DNA of 64,000 nucleotides from Thiobacillus sp. SCUT-2 (GTDB lineage: Bacteria; Pseudomonadota; Gammaproteobacteria; Burkholderiales; Thiobacillaceae), in the NCBI RefSeq assembly GCF_035621355.1, contig NZ_CP141769.1, positions 2,480,001 to 2,544,000 on the forward strand, written 5' to 3'. The notes beneath the pieces were generated by a model. It worked only from the letters and a program-made list of their open reading frames with translations, searched no databases and was not told the DNA's origin. The position numbers were made by a program, and so were the translations under genes. Below, one piece after another: positions 37,155-46,945 of the stretch (the stretch's first letter is position 1; each line of letters opens with the position of its first letter).

Positions 37155-39113
37155 CTAATCGTCCGGCTGTTCGACTTCCAGCGAGGTATCCGGCTCCGTC
37201 GCCGGTACGGCGATCTTGCGCGCCGGAATCATGCCCAGCCGGTCGGTCAGCAGCGAGGACGGCTGGCCGAAGCGGGCAGCATAGTACATGGCGTTGCTCA
37301 TCACCTTCTTCACGTAGTCGCGCGTCTCGGCGAACGGGATGGCCTCGATGTAGACGGCGGCCTCCATGGGCTGCGTGCCGCGCCAGCGCTGGGCTCGCGC
37401 GGGGCCGGCATTGTAGGCTGCGGTCGCCAGCACGGGCGAGCCGTCGAGCGAGGACTGCACGTGCTTGAGATAGTAGGCGCCGAACTGGATATTTGTGGCC
37501 GGGTCCCGCATCTCGTCGACATGGAAGCGCCGGATGCCGAGCCGCTGGGCGATCCAGCGTGCGGTGGCCGGCATGATCTGCATCAAGCCCGAGGCGCCGA
37601 CGCTTGAGCGTGCCACGTTCACGAAGCGGCTCTCCTGCCGCATCAGGCCGAAGACCCAGGCCTCGTCGATGCCGTTTTCGCGCGCGGCCTTCTGCGCCTC
37701 GGCGCGATACGGCGCCAGGAAGCGCAACTCGAAGTCGTGCAGTTCGCGCGTCCGCTCCGCCGTCTTGATCGCGCAGTCGTACCACCCTGCCCGCCGGGCG
37801 AGTTCGGCAGCCGCCAGCAGCTGGATATCCGAGAATTCGCGCGTCGCCCAGTCCCACTCGAGGGTGGCGTCGTAGCGCAATCCCAGTTCATGCAGCGCCA
37901 TCGCACGCACGATGCCCGCCTGCCGGGCGACGGCGGCGATATCGTCGCCCCCCGCCTTGATGTTGATGGCCGGCGCCTGCATCACCGGCCCCAGCTCTTC
38001 CTGCGCGAGCTGCCCGTAGTAATGATGCTCGCGCGAGAGCGGCAGCAGCAGCGCATTCGCCGCCGCACGCCGGCCGTTTTCCAGCAGGGCGCGTGCCAGC
38101 CAGTAGCGCCAGGCCGGCTGCTGGCGGGTGGCGTCGCCCATGCTCTCGATGGCGCGCTGCACCGTTTTCCAGTCCCCCGCCAGCAGGGCGGCGCGCACCC
38201 ACCATTCACGCTGGAAGTCGCTCACCGCGACGTCCCCTGCCTGCCGGAACCAGGTCAGCGCGCCGGCCTCGTGGCGGCGCGCGGCCCAGGTCGCAAGCCG
38301 CGCCCAGGCGGTGCGCAAATCGTCCGCATTGAGCTGGGAGGCGAACTTGCGCAGGGCGCGCTCGGCCGCCGCGGAGTCGCGACGCGCCAACTGGTCGAGC
38401 GCGTAGAGCGCGATCTCGCGATCGCCCCGCTGCCCGAGGTCGAGGCTTGCGCCGTTCAGCAGGCGCGCGGGGTCGCGGGTGGCCTGATCCAGCCGCACAG
38501 GGGATAGCCGCTGCGCCTCCGGCAGTGCGCTCGCAACGGACTTGGCCACGCCCGGGTTGCCGGCTTCCAGGGCCAGCCGGATGCGTCGCCAGATGTCGGC
38601 CTCACCGAGGAGGCCGGCCTCCATCAGCTGCTGAAACAGCGGGCTGCAGGCGGATGGCATGTCGCGTCCCGTGTACCACAACGCGATTGCCTCCTTCTCG
38701 TGGCTGCGATTCCCCAGCGCCCATTCCGCCCGATAGGCATAGCAGCGCAGCATGGTGTCCGGCTTGACGAGGCGCACGTACTCGCCGAGGTACGCCGGCC
38801 ACGCCTGGCGCGCGCCGAGCGACTTCAGCCAGTCGGCGCGCACGGCCTCGGCCAGGCGGCTGCCCGGGTAGCGCGCCAGGAAGTCGGCGATGCGCGCATC
38901 GTCGGTGCGGCCCGACAGCATCAGCTGCCAGTATTCGACATAGGGCGCCAGGACATGGTCGGGGGGAACGTCGCGTGCCGCCCGTGACAGTTCGGTGGGC
39001 TTGCGGGCGGCATAGGCCTCCTGCGCGCGCTGCACGGCGTCATCGCCCGGCGCCGCCCACACGGCCGTCACACTCATCACGGCCAGCAGGAAAAGAAGAA
39101 CGGATCGAAGCAT
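37155..39113 (-). CDS. slt: soluble lytic murein transglycosylase
   Basis: A 652-residue precursor with a signal peptide (to about VWA-APG), a long helical-repeat ring domain, and a C-terminal SLT domain. The catalytic Glu is in GLMRQESRF, followed by SSVGASGLMQIMPATARW and AYNAGPARAQRW. It cleaves the MurNAc-GlcNAc bond of peptidoglycan with anhydro-ring formation, feeding muropeptide recycling. The start MLRSVLLF is chosen since it begins the signal peptide. Confidence 0.92.
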   Translation of the reverse strand: MLRSVLLFLLAVMSVTAVWAAPGDDAVQRAQEAYAARKPTELSRAARDVPPDHVLAPYVEYWQLMLSGRTDDARIADFLARYPGSRLAEAVRADWLKSLGARQAWPAYLGEYVRLVKPDTMLRCYAYRAEWALGNRSHEKEAIALWYTGRDMPSACSPLFQQLMEAGLLGEADIWRRIRLALEAGNPGVAKSVASALPEAQRLSPVRLDQATRDPARLLNGASLDLGQRGDREIALYALDQLARRDSAAAERALRKFASQLNADDLRTAWARLATWAARRHEAGALTWFRQAGDVAVSDFQREWWVRAALLAGDWKTVQRAIESMGDATRQQPAWRYWLARALLENGRRAAANALLLPLSREHHYYGQLAQEELGPVMQAPAINIKAGGDDIAAVARQAGIVRAMALHELGLRYDATLEWDWATREFSDIQLLAAAELARRAGWYDCAIKTAERTRELHDFELRFLAPYRAEAQKAARENGIDEAWVFGLMRQESRFVNVARSSVGASGLMQIMPATARWIAQRLGIRRFHVDEMRDPATNIQFGAYYLKHVQSSLDGSPVLATAAYNAGPARAQRWRGTQPMEAAVYIEAIPFAETRDYVKKVMSNAMYYAARFGQPSSLLTDRLGMIPARKIAVPATEPDTSLEVEQPDD

Positions 39114-39191
39114 GGTGCGAGGGTAACATGCGCCCGCCATGCCGCCCGGGACAGGCAGCGGCGGCGGGGCCTTGCGGCGCGGGTGCCGGCT

Positions 39192-40709
39192 TCAGTGCAG
39201 GAACAGCCGGTACGCCGGATTGCGGGACTCGTCCCAGTAGCGGTAACCGAGTTCGTCGAGGAAGGTCCTGAACGCCGGCTTTTCCTTGTCCGGCACCTGG
39301 ATGCCGACCAGCACCCGGCCATAGTCGGCGCCATGGTTGCGATAGTGGAACAGGCTGATGTTCCAGCCGCGGCTCATGCTTTGCAGGAACTGCATCAGGG
39401 CGCCCGGCCGTTCAGGGAATTCGAAGCGGTAGAGGGCTTCGTTGACGACTTCCGGCGCGCGGCCGCCGACGAGGTGGCGCACATGCAGCTTCGCCATTTC
39501 GTTGTCGGTGAGGTCGATCGCCTCGAGACCGTGGCGCTGCAGCAGCTCGACTACGCGCGCACTTTCGCCTGCACCGGGAACCGACAGCCCGACGAACACG
39601 CGCGCCACCTTGGGGTCGGAATAGCGGTAGTTGAACTCGGTGATGTTGCGCGCCCCGAGCAGGGCGCAAAACGCCTTGAAGCTGCCGGGGGTTTCCGGAA
39701 TGGTGACAGCCAGCACGGCCTCGCGCTTCTCGCCCAGTTCGGCGCGCTCGGCGATATGGCGCAGGCGGTCGAAATTCATGTTGGCGCCCGACGCGATCGC
39801 AACGAGCGTCTTGCCCCTGAGCCTGTCGCCGGCGATTGCGGCCTTCATGCCCGCAATCGACAAGGCGCCGGCCGGCTCGAGGATGGAACGCGTGTCCTCG
39901 AAGACGTCCTTGATCGCCGCACAGATCGCATCGTTGTTGACGCGGATGATTTCGTCGACGTAGCGCTGCGACAGGCGGAAGGTTTCCTTGCCAACCTTCT
40001 TCACCGCGACCCCATCGGCGAAGATGCCGACGCGCGGCAAGGTGACGCGTGTGCCCTTGCAGAGCGAGCGCGCCATCGCGTCGGCGTCGTCGGGCTCGAC
40101 GCCGACGATCTTGATTTCGGGCCGCAGCCGCTTGATATAGGCGGCGATGCCGGCGATCAGGCCGCCGCCGCCGACCGGCACGTAGACCGAGTGGATCGGC
40201 CCCGGGTGCTGGCGCAGCAGTTCCATCGCCACGGTACCCTGGCCTGCGATCACGTCGGGATCGTCGTAGGGATGGACGAAGGTCGCCTTGGCTTCCTTGG
40301 CGATCTGGTTGGCGTGGGCCCAGGCATCGTCGTAGCTGTCTCCATGCAGGATGACCTGCGCGCCGCGCGCGGCCACGGCGTCGATCTTGATTTTCGGCGT
40401 GGTCACCGGCATGACGATGATGGCGGTCGCGCCGAGTTTTTGCGCCGCCAGCGCCACGCCTTGCGCGTGGTTGCCGGCCGACGCCGCCACGACCCCGCGC
40501 GCAAGCTGTGCCGTCGTCAATTTCGCCATCTTGTTGTAGGCACCGCGACACTTGAACGAAAACACCGGTTGCAGGTCTTCGCGCTTCAGCAGGATGCGGT
40601 TGTTGAGGCGGGACGACAGATTGTGCGCCTCGTCGAGCGGCGACTCGATCGCCACGTCGTAGACGCGCGAGGTCAGAATGCGTTCGAGGTAATCGTCAGG
40701 TTGACTCAT
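39192..40709 (-). CDS. ilvA: biosynthetic threonine deaminase IlvA
   Basis: A 505-residue PLP enzyme: the PLP lysine in SFKCRGAYNK, the phosphate-binding SAGNHAQG, and GGGGLIAGIA. Two C-terminal ACT-like regulatory domains occupy residues ~330-505, which marks the biosynthetic, isoleucine-feedback type rather than the short catabolic one. It makes 2-oxobutanoate for isoleucine synthesis. It is divergent from rpiA across 74 bases. Confidence 0.94.
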   Translation of the reverse strand: MSQPDDYLERILTSRVYDVAIESPLDEAHNLSSRLNNRILLKREDLQPVFSFKCRGAYNKMAKLTTAQLARGVVAASAGNHAQGVALAAQKLGATAIIVMPVTTPKIKIDAVAARGAQVILHGDSYDDAWAHANQIAKEAKATFVHPYDDPDVIAGQGTVAMELLRQHPGPIHSVYVPVGGGGLIAGIAAYIKRLRPEIKIVGVEPDDADAMARSLCKGTRVTLPRVGIFADGVAVKKVGKETFRLSQRYVDEIIRVNNDAICAAIKDVFEDTRSILEPAGALSIAGMKAAIAGDRLRGKTLVAIASGANMNFDRLRHIAERAELGEKREAVLAVTIPETPGSFKAFCALLGARNITEFNYRYSDPKVARVFVGLSVPGAGESARVVELLQRHGLEAIDLTDNEMAKLHVRHLVGGRAPEVVNEALYRFEFPERPGALMQFLQSMSRGWNISLFHYRNHGADYGRVLVGIQVPDKEKPAFRTFLDELGYRYWDESRNPAYRLFLH

Positions 40710-40783
40710 GGCGGCGGGGGCGTTTGTAAAAAAGGGGCGATGCCGCTATCTTAGCGGGCTGCATCCAAATCGACGAAACGATC

Positions 40784-41440
40784 ATGACTCAGGACGAAAT
40801 GAAGCAAGCCGTGGCGCGTGCTGCGGTGGATTATGCCAAGGGCGGCATCATCGGGGTAGGCACCGGCTCGACCGCCAACCATTTCATCGACGCGCTGGCC
40901 GAGGTGAAGGGCCGCATCGACGGCGCCGTCGCCAGCTCGGAAGCGACCGCCACGCGCCTGAAGGGCCACGGCATCCCGGTGCTGGACCTGAACAGCGTCG
41001 GCGAACTCGAGATCTACGTCGACGGCGCCGACGAGATCACCGAACACTTCGCCATGGTCAAGGGCGGCGGCGGCGCGCTGACCCGCGAGAAGATCGTGGC
41101 CGCGTGCAGCAAGCAGTTCATCTGCATCGCCGACGAAAGCAAGCTGGTCGGGGTGCTCGGCACGTTCCCGCTGCCGGTCGAGGTAATCCCGATGGCGCGC
41201 TCCTACGTCGCGCGGGAACTGGTGAAGCTGGGCGGCCAGCCGCGTCTGCGCGAGGGCTTCACGACCGACAACGGCAACCTCATCCTCGACGTGCACGGCA
41301 TGTCCATCGTCGACCCGGTATCGCTGGAAACGGCAATCAACCAGATCGTCGGCGTGGTAACCAACGGCCTGTTCGCGCGCCGTGGCGCCGACGTGCTGCT
41401 GCTCGGCACGCCCTCCGGCGTCAAGACCTACAAGAAATAA
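40784..41440 (+). CDS. rpiA: ribose-5-phosphate isomerase A
   Basis: A 218-residue enzyme with [31 protein letters not shown] and ADESKLVG, the RpiA signatures including the catalytic Asp/Glu/Lys. It interconverts ribose-5-phosphate and ribulose-5-phosphate in the pentose phosphate pathway (and Calvin cycle, if present). It is convergent with yacG, only three bases apart. Confidence 0.95.
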   Translation: MTQDEMKQAVARAAVDYAKGGIIGVGTGSTANHFIDALAEVKGRIDGAVASSEATATRLKGHGIPVLDLNSVGELEIYVDGADEITEHFAMVKGGGGALTREKIVAACSKQFICIADESKLVGVLGTFPLPVEVIPMARSYVARELVKLGGQPRLREGFTTDNGNLILDVHGMSIVDPVSLETAINQIVGVVTNGLFARRGADVLLLGTPSGVKTYKK

Positions 41441-41443
41441 TCC

Positions 41444-41638
41444 TCACTGCGACTGCGGGGGCCCGTCTTCGGGCTCCTGCTCCTCCGCCGGCACCCGGTA
41501 TTTCTCGGTTGCCCACTGCCCCAGATCGATGAGCTTGCAGCGCTCGCTGCAGAACGGCTTCCATTTGCTTTCCGCCGTCCACGGAACCGCCGCACCGCAC
41601 GTCGGGCAGGTCACGACGGGCGGCTTGGCCGGCTTCAC
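41444..41638 (-). CDS. yacG: zinc-binding DNA gyrase inhibitor YacG
   Basis: A 64-residue zinc protein with the paired motif CPTCGAAV and [14 protein letters not shown] (four Cys). The GTG start overlaps the zapD stop (GTGA), the arrangement typical of coaE-zapD-yacG operons. The family inhibits DNA gyrase in E. coli. The acidic C-terminal tail (EEQEPEDGP) is normal. Confidence 0.92.
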   Translation of the reverse strand: MKPAKPPVVTCPTCGAAVPWTAESKWKPFCSERCKLIDLGQWATEKYRVPAEEQEPEDGPPQSQ

Positions 41639-42390
41639 AGGGTGCAGAAGGTCAGGTCGAAATCGACCGACACATCGGCGCAGGTCCGCATCGCCCCCGG
41701 TCCCGCATGCACGAACCGGATGTTGAGCATGTACTTGTTCGCGGACATCTCGGGCACGCAGGGCAACTCGTCGACGAGCGTCACGCGGATGAGCTGCGGG
41801 TTGCGCGATTCGAGCATGCGCTGGTAGGTGCCGTTCTTCGCATGCTGGAGTTCCGGCTGGCCGCTGTCGCGCAACAGGCCCAGCACGATGCCGACCGCGG
41901 AACGGATCGAGGAAAACGGTGCCAGCCACTGCTGCAGCTGCCTGACGCGCACGTCCGCAGCCTGGTGCAGCCAGTAATGGTAGGAGGGCAGGTCGAACTC
42001 GCACATACCGCCCGGGATGGCGGCGCGCTGCTTGATCGCCATCAGCCAGTCGTCTTCACGCAGATGCTGTCCGACCTTCCCTGGAAGCTGGTACATGCCC
42101 TGGTGGGCCGCTTCGATCGCGGCGAGAACCTGCTCGAGCGTCGCGCCCTGCACGTGCGGGTTGCCGCGCAATGCCGCGAGCACCGCCTTCTGCCGGTCGA
42201 GTTCCTGCAGCAGGTCCGACTTGAGGTCGGCACGCGCCGCCACCTCGGCCATCTCGAACAAGGTCAGCAGGGCGGCATGATGCGCGTGGGGATCGGGCGA
42301 CGCGGCGTAGGCGTCGAAGCGATCGAACAGATCTTCGAGCCGCAGCAGCGTACGGATGCGTTCGCTGAGGGGATATTCGTAGTGGATCAC
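41635..42390 (-). CDS. zapD: cell division protein ZapD
   Basis: A 251-residue protein of the ZapD (DUF1342) family: [16 protein letters not shown] at the start, [19 protein letters not shown], and NIRFVHAG. ZapD cross-links FtsZ filaments at the division ring. It lies between coaE and yacG; the 52-base gap after coaE shows no other feature. Confidence 0.93.
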   Translation of the reverse strand: MIHYEYPLSERIRTLLRLEDLFDRFDAYAASPDPHAHHAALLTLFEMAEVAARADLKSDLLQELDRQKAVLAALRGNPHVQGATLEQVLAAIEAAHQGMYQLPGKVGQHLREDDWLMAIKQRAAIPGGMCEFDLPSYHYWLHQAADVRVRQLQQWLAPFSSIRSAVGIVLGLLRDSGQPELQHAKNGTYQRMLESRNPQLIRVTLVDELPCVPEMSANKYMLNIRFVHAGPGAMRTCADVSVDFDLTFCTL

Positions 42391-42442
42391 ACCGCGACGC
42401 GTGGGTTGGGTTCAGGCGATTGTCGCCGATCCATGCGGAAAA

Positions 42443-43051
42443 TCAAGACGAGCATGCCGCTGCCAGCGCGAGATAGCGCAGATGAAGGGCGGCGATCGCC
42501 GCGTTCAGCTCGGAGGGTGTCGCCGTGTTGACGATCACGTCGTCCGCGGCGGCGAGTCGAGCCGCCCGACCGGCCTGGGCAGCCAGAATCGCCTTCACCT
42601 CGTCCGCAGCGAGGCCGCTGCGGGTCATCACGCGTGCGATCTGCAGCTCTTCCGGGCAATCGATCACCAGCACGCGATCCAGCGCATCCCGGTAGGCGCC
42701 CGTTTCCACGAGCAAGGGGATGACGACCAGCGCATAGGCGGCGTTCAGGGTTGCGAGCGTCTGCTCGACGATCTTCCGGATGCGCGGATGCAGGATGGCT
42801 TCCAGTTGGCGACGGGCGGCGGGGTCGGCGAACACGCGCCGGCGCAGCACCGCACGATCGAGCGTATCGCCCGCCTGCATCACCGACTCGCCGAATGCGG
42901 CACGGATCGCCCCGAGCGCCTCGCCGCCCGGGGACGTGAGCTGCCGCGCGATCACGTCGGTATCGACGACCGGCACGCCGAGTTCGGCAAAGAGGTCGGC
43001 GACCGTGGACTTGCCCGAACCGATGCCGCCGGTCAGGCCAACGGTGAACAT
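42443..43051 (-). CDS. coaE: dephospho-CoA kinase
   Basis: A 202-residue P-loop kinase with GLTGGIGSGKSTVADLF, DTDVIARQL and VIPLLVETG. It performs the last step of coenzyme A synthesis. The ATG overlaps the pilD stop by one base (TGATG), continuing the pilBCD-coaE run. Confidence 0.95.
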   Translation of the reverse strand: MFTVGLTGGIGSGKSTVADLFAELGVPVVDTDVIARQLTSPGGEALGAIRAAFGESVMQAGDTLDRAVLRRRVFADPAARRQLEAILHPRIRKIVEQTLATLNAAYALVVIPLLVETGAYRDALDRVLVIDCPEELQIARVMTRSGLAADEVKAILAAQAGRAARLAAADDVIVNTATPSELNAAIAALHLRYLALAAACSS

Positions 43052-43902
43052 CAGAATTGTGCGAGGTAGGCCCGCGTCAGGTCGGCGCCGAAGAACAGCG
43101 CGACCAGCCCGCCACCCGCCAGATAGGGGCCGAACGGAATCGGCACGCGCCGATCATGCTTGACCAGCACCACCATCCCGATGCCGATCACTGCGCCGAC
43201 AACAGAGGACAGCAGCAGGGTAACGGGCAGCATCTGCCAGCCCAGCCAGGCGCCGATGGCCGCCAACAGCTTGAAGTCACCGAAGCCCATGCCGTCCTTG
43301 CCGGTCGCCAGTTTGAACAGCCAGTACACGGACCACAGCAGCAGATAGCCGGCGACGGCCCCGACGACGGCATCGGGCAGGCTGGTGAACCGGGCATCCA
43401 GATTGAACAATAGGCCTGCCCACAGCAGCGGAAGCGTGAGGCTGTCGGGCAGCAGCGTGGTATCCAGGTCGATGAACGCCAGCGCAACCAGCGCCCAGAC
43501 CAGCAGCAGCGCCCCGGCGGCCTGCACGCTCCAGCCCCATTTCCAGGCGACGGCGGCCGAAAGCAGTGCCGTCAGGAGTTCCACCAACGGGTAGCGGGCA
43601 CTGATCGGCGTGCCGCAGCCCGAGCAGCGCCCTCGCAGCCACAGCCAGGACAGCAGCGGGATATTTTCCAGCGCCGTGATCTGGTGGCCGCATTGGGGGC
43701 AGGCCGAACGCGGCACCCAGAGGTTGTAGCGGTGCGCCTCCGGCGCGGCTTCTCCGCGCAGTTCGGCGCATTGCGCCTTCCACTCGGCCTCCATCATTCT
43801 GGGCAGGCGATGGATGACGACATTCAGGAAGCTGCCGACCAGCAGGCCGAACAGGAAAACCAGCCCCGTGAAAAGGGCTGGCGCCGCCAGCAGCAAATCC
43901 AT
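43051..43902 (-). CDS. pilD: prepilin peptidase/N-methyltransferase PilD
   Basis: A 283-residue polytopic membrane protease. It has an N-terminal cytoplasmic zinc domain with two CxxC pairs (CPQCG and CSGCG), the catalytic Asp in FIDLDTTLLPD, and the second Asp in GMGFGDFKLL (GxGD-type motif). It cleaves and methylates type IV prepilins and type II secretion pseudopilins. It is coupled to pilC by a TGATG overlap. Confidence 0.95.
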   Translation of the reverse strand: MDLLLAAPALFTGLVFLFGLLVGSFLNVVIHRLPRMMEAEWKAQCAELRGEAAPEAHRYNLWVPRSACPQCGHQITALENIPLLSWLWLRGRCSGCGTPISARYPLVELLTALLSAAVAWKWGWSVQAAGALLLVWALVALAFIDLDTTLLPDSLTLPLLWAGLLFNLDARFTSLPDAVVGAVAGYLLLWSVYWLFKLATGKDGMGFGDFKLLAAIGAWLGWQMLPVTLLLSSVVGAVIGIGMVVLVKHDRRVPIPFGPYLAGGGLVALFFGADLTRAYLAQF

Positions 43903-45125
43903 CAGCCGACCACCGAACCCATCTTGAAGATCGGCAGATACATGGCGATCACCATGCCGCCGATCAGGGTGCCGAGCACCACCATGATCATCGGCTCCAT
44001 CAGGCTCGACAGCGCCTCGACGGCGTCGTCGACCTCCGCCTCGTAGAAGTCGGCGACCTTGCCCAGCATCGAATCGAGCGAACCCGACTCCTCACCGATG
44101 GCCGCCATCTGCAGCACCATGTTGGGGAAGCGCCCGGTATTCTGCATCGCGACCGTCAGGGCCGTGCCGGTCGCCACCTCGCCGCGGATCTTGTTGGTCG
44201 CCTCGACGAAGACCTGGTTGCCCGACGCCCCACCGACCGATTCCAGCGCTTCGACCAGCGGCACGCCCGCCGCAAACATCGTCGCCAGGGTGCGGGTCCA
44301 GCGGGCGATCGTCGCCTTCTCAATGACCGGGCCGAAGATTGGCAACTTGAGGATCAGCTTATCCATCGTCATCTGCATCTTGCGCGAACGCTTCCAGGCC
44401 TGGAAGAAGGCATACAGACCGCCGCCGATCACGCCGAAAATGACCCACCAGTACTTCACGAAATAATCCGAAATCGCCATCACCACCAGGGTCGGCGCCG
44501 GCAGGTCGGCACCGAAGCTGCTGAAGAGATCCTTGAACGCCGGAATCACGAAAATCATGATGATCGCGGTGATGACGAACGCGACCACGATAATGGAAAC
44601 CGGATAGAACAGCGCCGACTTGATCTTGCTCTTGATGGCGAGGATCTTTTCCTTGTAGACCGCGAGACGGTCGAGCACGCCCTCGAGAATACCGGCGGCT
44701 TCGCCAGCGCCCACGAGGTTGCAGAACAAGGCGTCGAAATACCGAGGATGGCGGCTGAAGGCTTGTGTGAGGCTGCTACCCTTCTCGATATCGGCCTTGA
44801 TCTCGAGCAGCAGGCGCTGCATCGAGGGATTGGAATGGCCGCGCGCGACGATCTCGAACGCCTGCAGCAGCGGCACCCCGGCCTTCATCATGGTGGCCAG
44901 TTGACGCGTGAACAGCGTGACGTCCTTGTCAGTAATCTTCTTCGCACTGCTGAACAGAGCACTCTGCTTCCGGACCTTGGTGACGGTGATGCCCTGCTTG
45001 CGCAGTGTCGAATTCACCATGGCTTCGCCGCCGGCCTGTAGCTGCCCCTTGACCTTCTTGCCGCGCTTGTCCATGCCCTCCCACAGGAAGGTTGCATTCT
45101 TGACTGCCTTTGCCGCTGTAGCCAT
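43902..45125 (-). CDS. pilC: type IV pilus inner-membrane platform protein PilC
   Basis: A 407-residue member of the GspF/PilC family with two tandem GspF domains (residues ~70-195 and ~275-395), three membrane segments, and the motifs FTRQLATMMKAGVPL and WTRTLATMFAAGVPL marking the internal repeat. It links the pilus motor to the growing fibre. It lies nine bases after pilB. Confidence 0.95.
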   Translation of the reverse strand: MATAAKAVKNATFLWEGMDKRGKKVKGQLQAGGEAMVNSTLRKQGITVTKVRKQSALFSSAKKITDKDVTLFTRQLATMMKAGVPLLQAFEIVARGHSNPSMQRLLLEIKADIEKGSSLTQAFSRHPRYFDALFCNLVGAGEAAGILEGVLDRLAVYKEKILAIKSKIKSALFYPVSIIVVAFVITAIIMIFVIPAFKDLFSSFGADLPAPTLVVMAISDYFVKYWWVIFGVIGGGLYAFFQAWKRSRKMQMTMDKLILKLPIFGPVIEKATIARWTRTLATMFAAGVPLVEALESVGGASGNQVFVEATNKIRGEVATGTALTVAMQNTGRFPNMVLQMAAIGEESGSLDSMLGKVADFYEAEVDDAVEALSSLMEPMIMVVLGTLIGGMVIAMYLPIFKMGSVVG

Positions 45126-45134
45126 AAAAATCCC

Positions 45135-46847
45135 TTAGATATTGGTGACCGCCTCGACCTCTTCCAGCGAGGTGAGGCCGGCTTTCACTTTCAACAGTCC
45201 CGCCTGCCGCAGGTCGAGCACCCCTTCGCGGCGCGCCTGGTCGGCGATGTCGGCCTCATTGCCGCCCTTGAGGATGATGCGCGTCATGTCGTCGGTGATC
45301 GGCATCACCTGGTAGATGCCGACCCGCCCCTTGTAGCCAGTACCGCCGCAGATGTCGCATCCTACGGCCTTGTAGGGCCGCCAGGTGTCGTCGAGCTGCT
45401 CATCGGTGAACCCCGCCGCCAGCAGCGTTTCCCGGGGAATGTCGGCAGGCTGCTTGCACGAGCAGAGACGCCGCCCGAGGCGCTGCGCCGTGATCAGGAT
45501 CACGGAGGAAGCGACGTTGAACGGCGCCACGCCCATGTTGAGGAGGCGCGTGAGCGTGCCGGGGGCATCGTTGGTGTGCAGGGTCGACATCACCATGTGG
45601 CCGGTCTGTGCCGCCTTGATGGCGATATCGGCGGTTTCCAGGTCGCGGATTTCGCCGACCATGATCACGTCGGGGTCCTGGCGCAGGAAGGACTTCAGTG
45701 CCGCCGAAAAGGTCAGGCCCGCCTTGTCGTTGACGTTGACCTGGTTGATGCCGGGCAACTGGATTTCCGCCGGATCCTCGGCAGTCGAGATGTTGACGTC
45801 GGGCTTGTTCAGGAGGTTGAGGCAGGTATAGAGCGACACGGTTTTGCCCGAACCGGTCGGACCGGTTACCAGCACCATCCCGTAAGGACGCTGGATGGCG
45901 CTCATCAGCGCCTCCTTCTGCCACGGCTCGTACCCCAGCGCCTCGATCCCGAGTTGGGCACTGGACGGATCGAGAATCCGCATGACGATCTTTTCACCAT
46001 ACAGCGTCGGCAGCGTGCTGACCCGGAAGTCGATCGCCCGGTTCTTCGACAGCACCATCTTCATGCGCCCGTCCTGCGGCACCCGCTTTTCCGAGATGTC
46101 CAGCCTCGACAGCACCTTGATGCGCGATGCGATCTTGTCCTTGATCGCCATCGGCGGCTGCGCGACCTCGGAGAGAATGCCGTCGCGGCGGTAGCGAATC
46201 CGGTAGAACTTCTCGTAGGGCTCGAAGTGGATGTCGGAGGCGCCGATGTTGATCGCGTCCAGCATGATCTTCTGCAGATAGCGCACCACCGGTGCATCGT
46301 CGATCTCGATGCCCGGCGCATCCTGCTGGGCCGCGCTTTCCTCGTCGGCAAAATCGAGTTCAAGGTCTTCCGCGTTCAGCACGGCGAGGGTATTGTCGTT
46401 CGCCTCGCCAACCTTCTCGATGAACTTGCCGAGCTTGTCGTCCTCCACGACCACAGGCTCCACCGTCTGGCCGGTCTGGAACTTCACCTCGTCCAGCGCC
46501 TGCAGGTGAGTCGGGTCGGAGGTCGCGACGTACAGCTTGTTGCCGCGCTGATACAAGGCCAGCACGCGCCGCTTCTGGACAAGCTTCGGGTCGAGCAGCC
46601 CCTGCGGCAGGCTGTCATGATCCATGGCGTTCAGATCGAGATACGGAAAGCCGAACGAGGCCGCCGCGAACTCGGCCACCTGGTCAGCCTTGAAGCGGTG
46701 CCCCTTGATCAGTTCGGTCACAAAGGACTCGCCGGACTGGCTCGCCCGTTTCCAGACCCCCTCGGCGTCGTCCTCGGAGAGCCAGCCATGGTTGACCATG
46801 GCACGCGCCAGTCCGGTAAGGTTGGTGGTGTTTGTCACAGCTGCCAT
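45135..46847 (-). CDS. pilB: type IV pilus extension ATPase PilB
   Basis: A 570-residue GspE/PilB ATPase: N-terminal MshEN-type domain (a possible c-di-GMP-binding region in the family), Walker A GPTGSGKT, the Asp box and VGEIRDLETAD Walker B, the His box MVMSTLHTN, and a tetracysteine zinc element (CSCKQ ... CDICGG). It drives pilus extension. The PAS-GGDEF-EAL protein in this window makes a c-di-GMP link conceivable, but that is inference. Confidence 0.95.
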   Translation of the reverse strand: MAAVTNTTNLTGLARAMVNHGWLSEDDAEGVWKRASQSGESFVTELIKGHRFKADQVAEFAAASFGFPYLDLNAMDHDSLPQGLLDPKLVQKRRVLALYQRGNKLYVATSDPTHLQALDEVKFQTGQTVEPVVVEDDKLGKFIEKVGEANDNTLAVLNAEDLELDFADEESAAQQDAPGIEIDDAPVVRYLQKIMLDAINIGASDIHFEPYEKFYRIRYRRDGILSEVAQPPMAIKDKIASRIKVLSRLDISEKRVPQDGRMKMVLSKNRAIDFRVSTLPTLYGEKIVMRILDPSSAQLGIEALGYEPWQKEALMSAIQRPYGMVLVTGPTGSGKTVSLYTCLNLLNKPDVNISTAEDPAEIQLPGINQVNVNDKAGLTFSAALKSFLRQDPDVIMVGEIRDLETADIAIKAAQTGHMVMSTLHTNDAPGTLTRLLNMGVAPFNVASSVILITAQRLGRRLCSCKQPADIPRETLLAAGFTDEQLDDTWRPYKAVGCDICGGTGYKGRVGIYQVMPITDDMTRIILKGGNEADIADQARREGVLDLRQAGLLKVKAGLTSLEEVEAVTNI

Positions 46848-46945
46848 CGCTTGGTTCCTGACAAGTCCCGCGTCAAATTATCGTTCACGCCGCGCCCGCC
46901 GGCAGCGGGTATGGCGAATCACAGGCCTTAACGGCGATTTCTCGC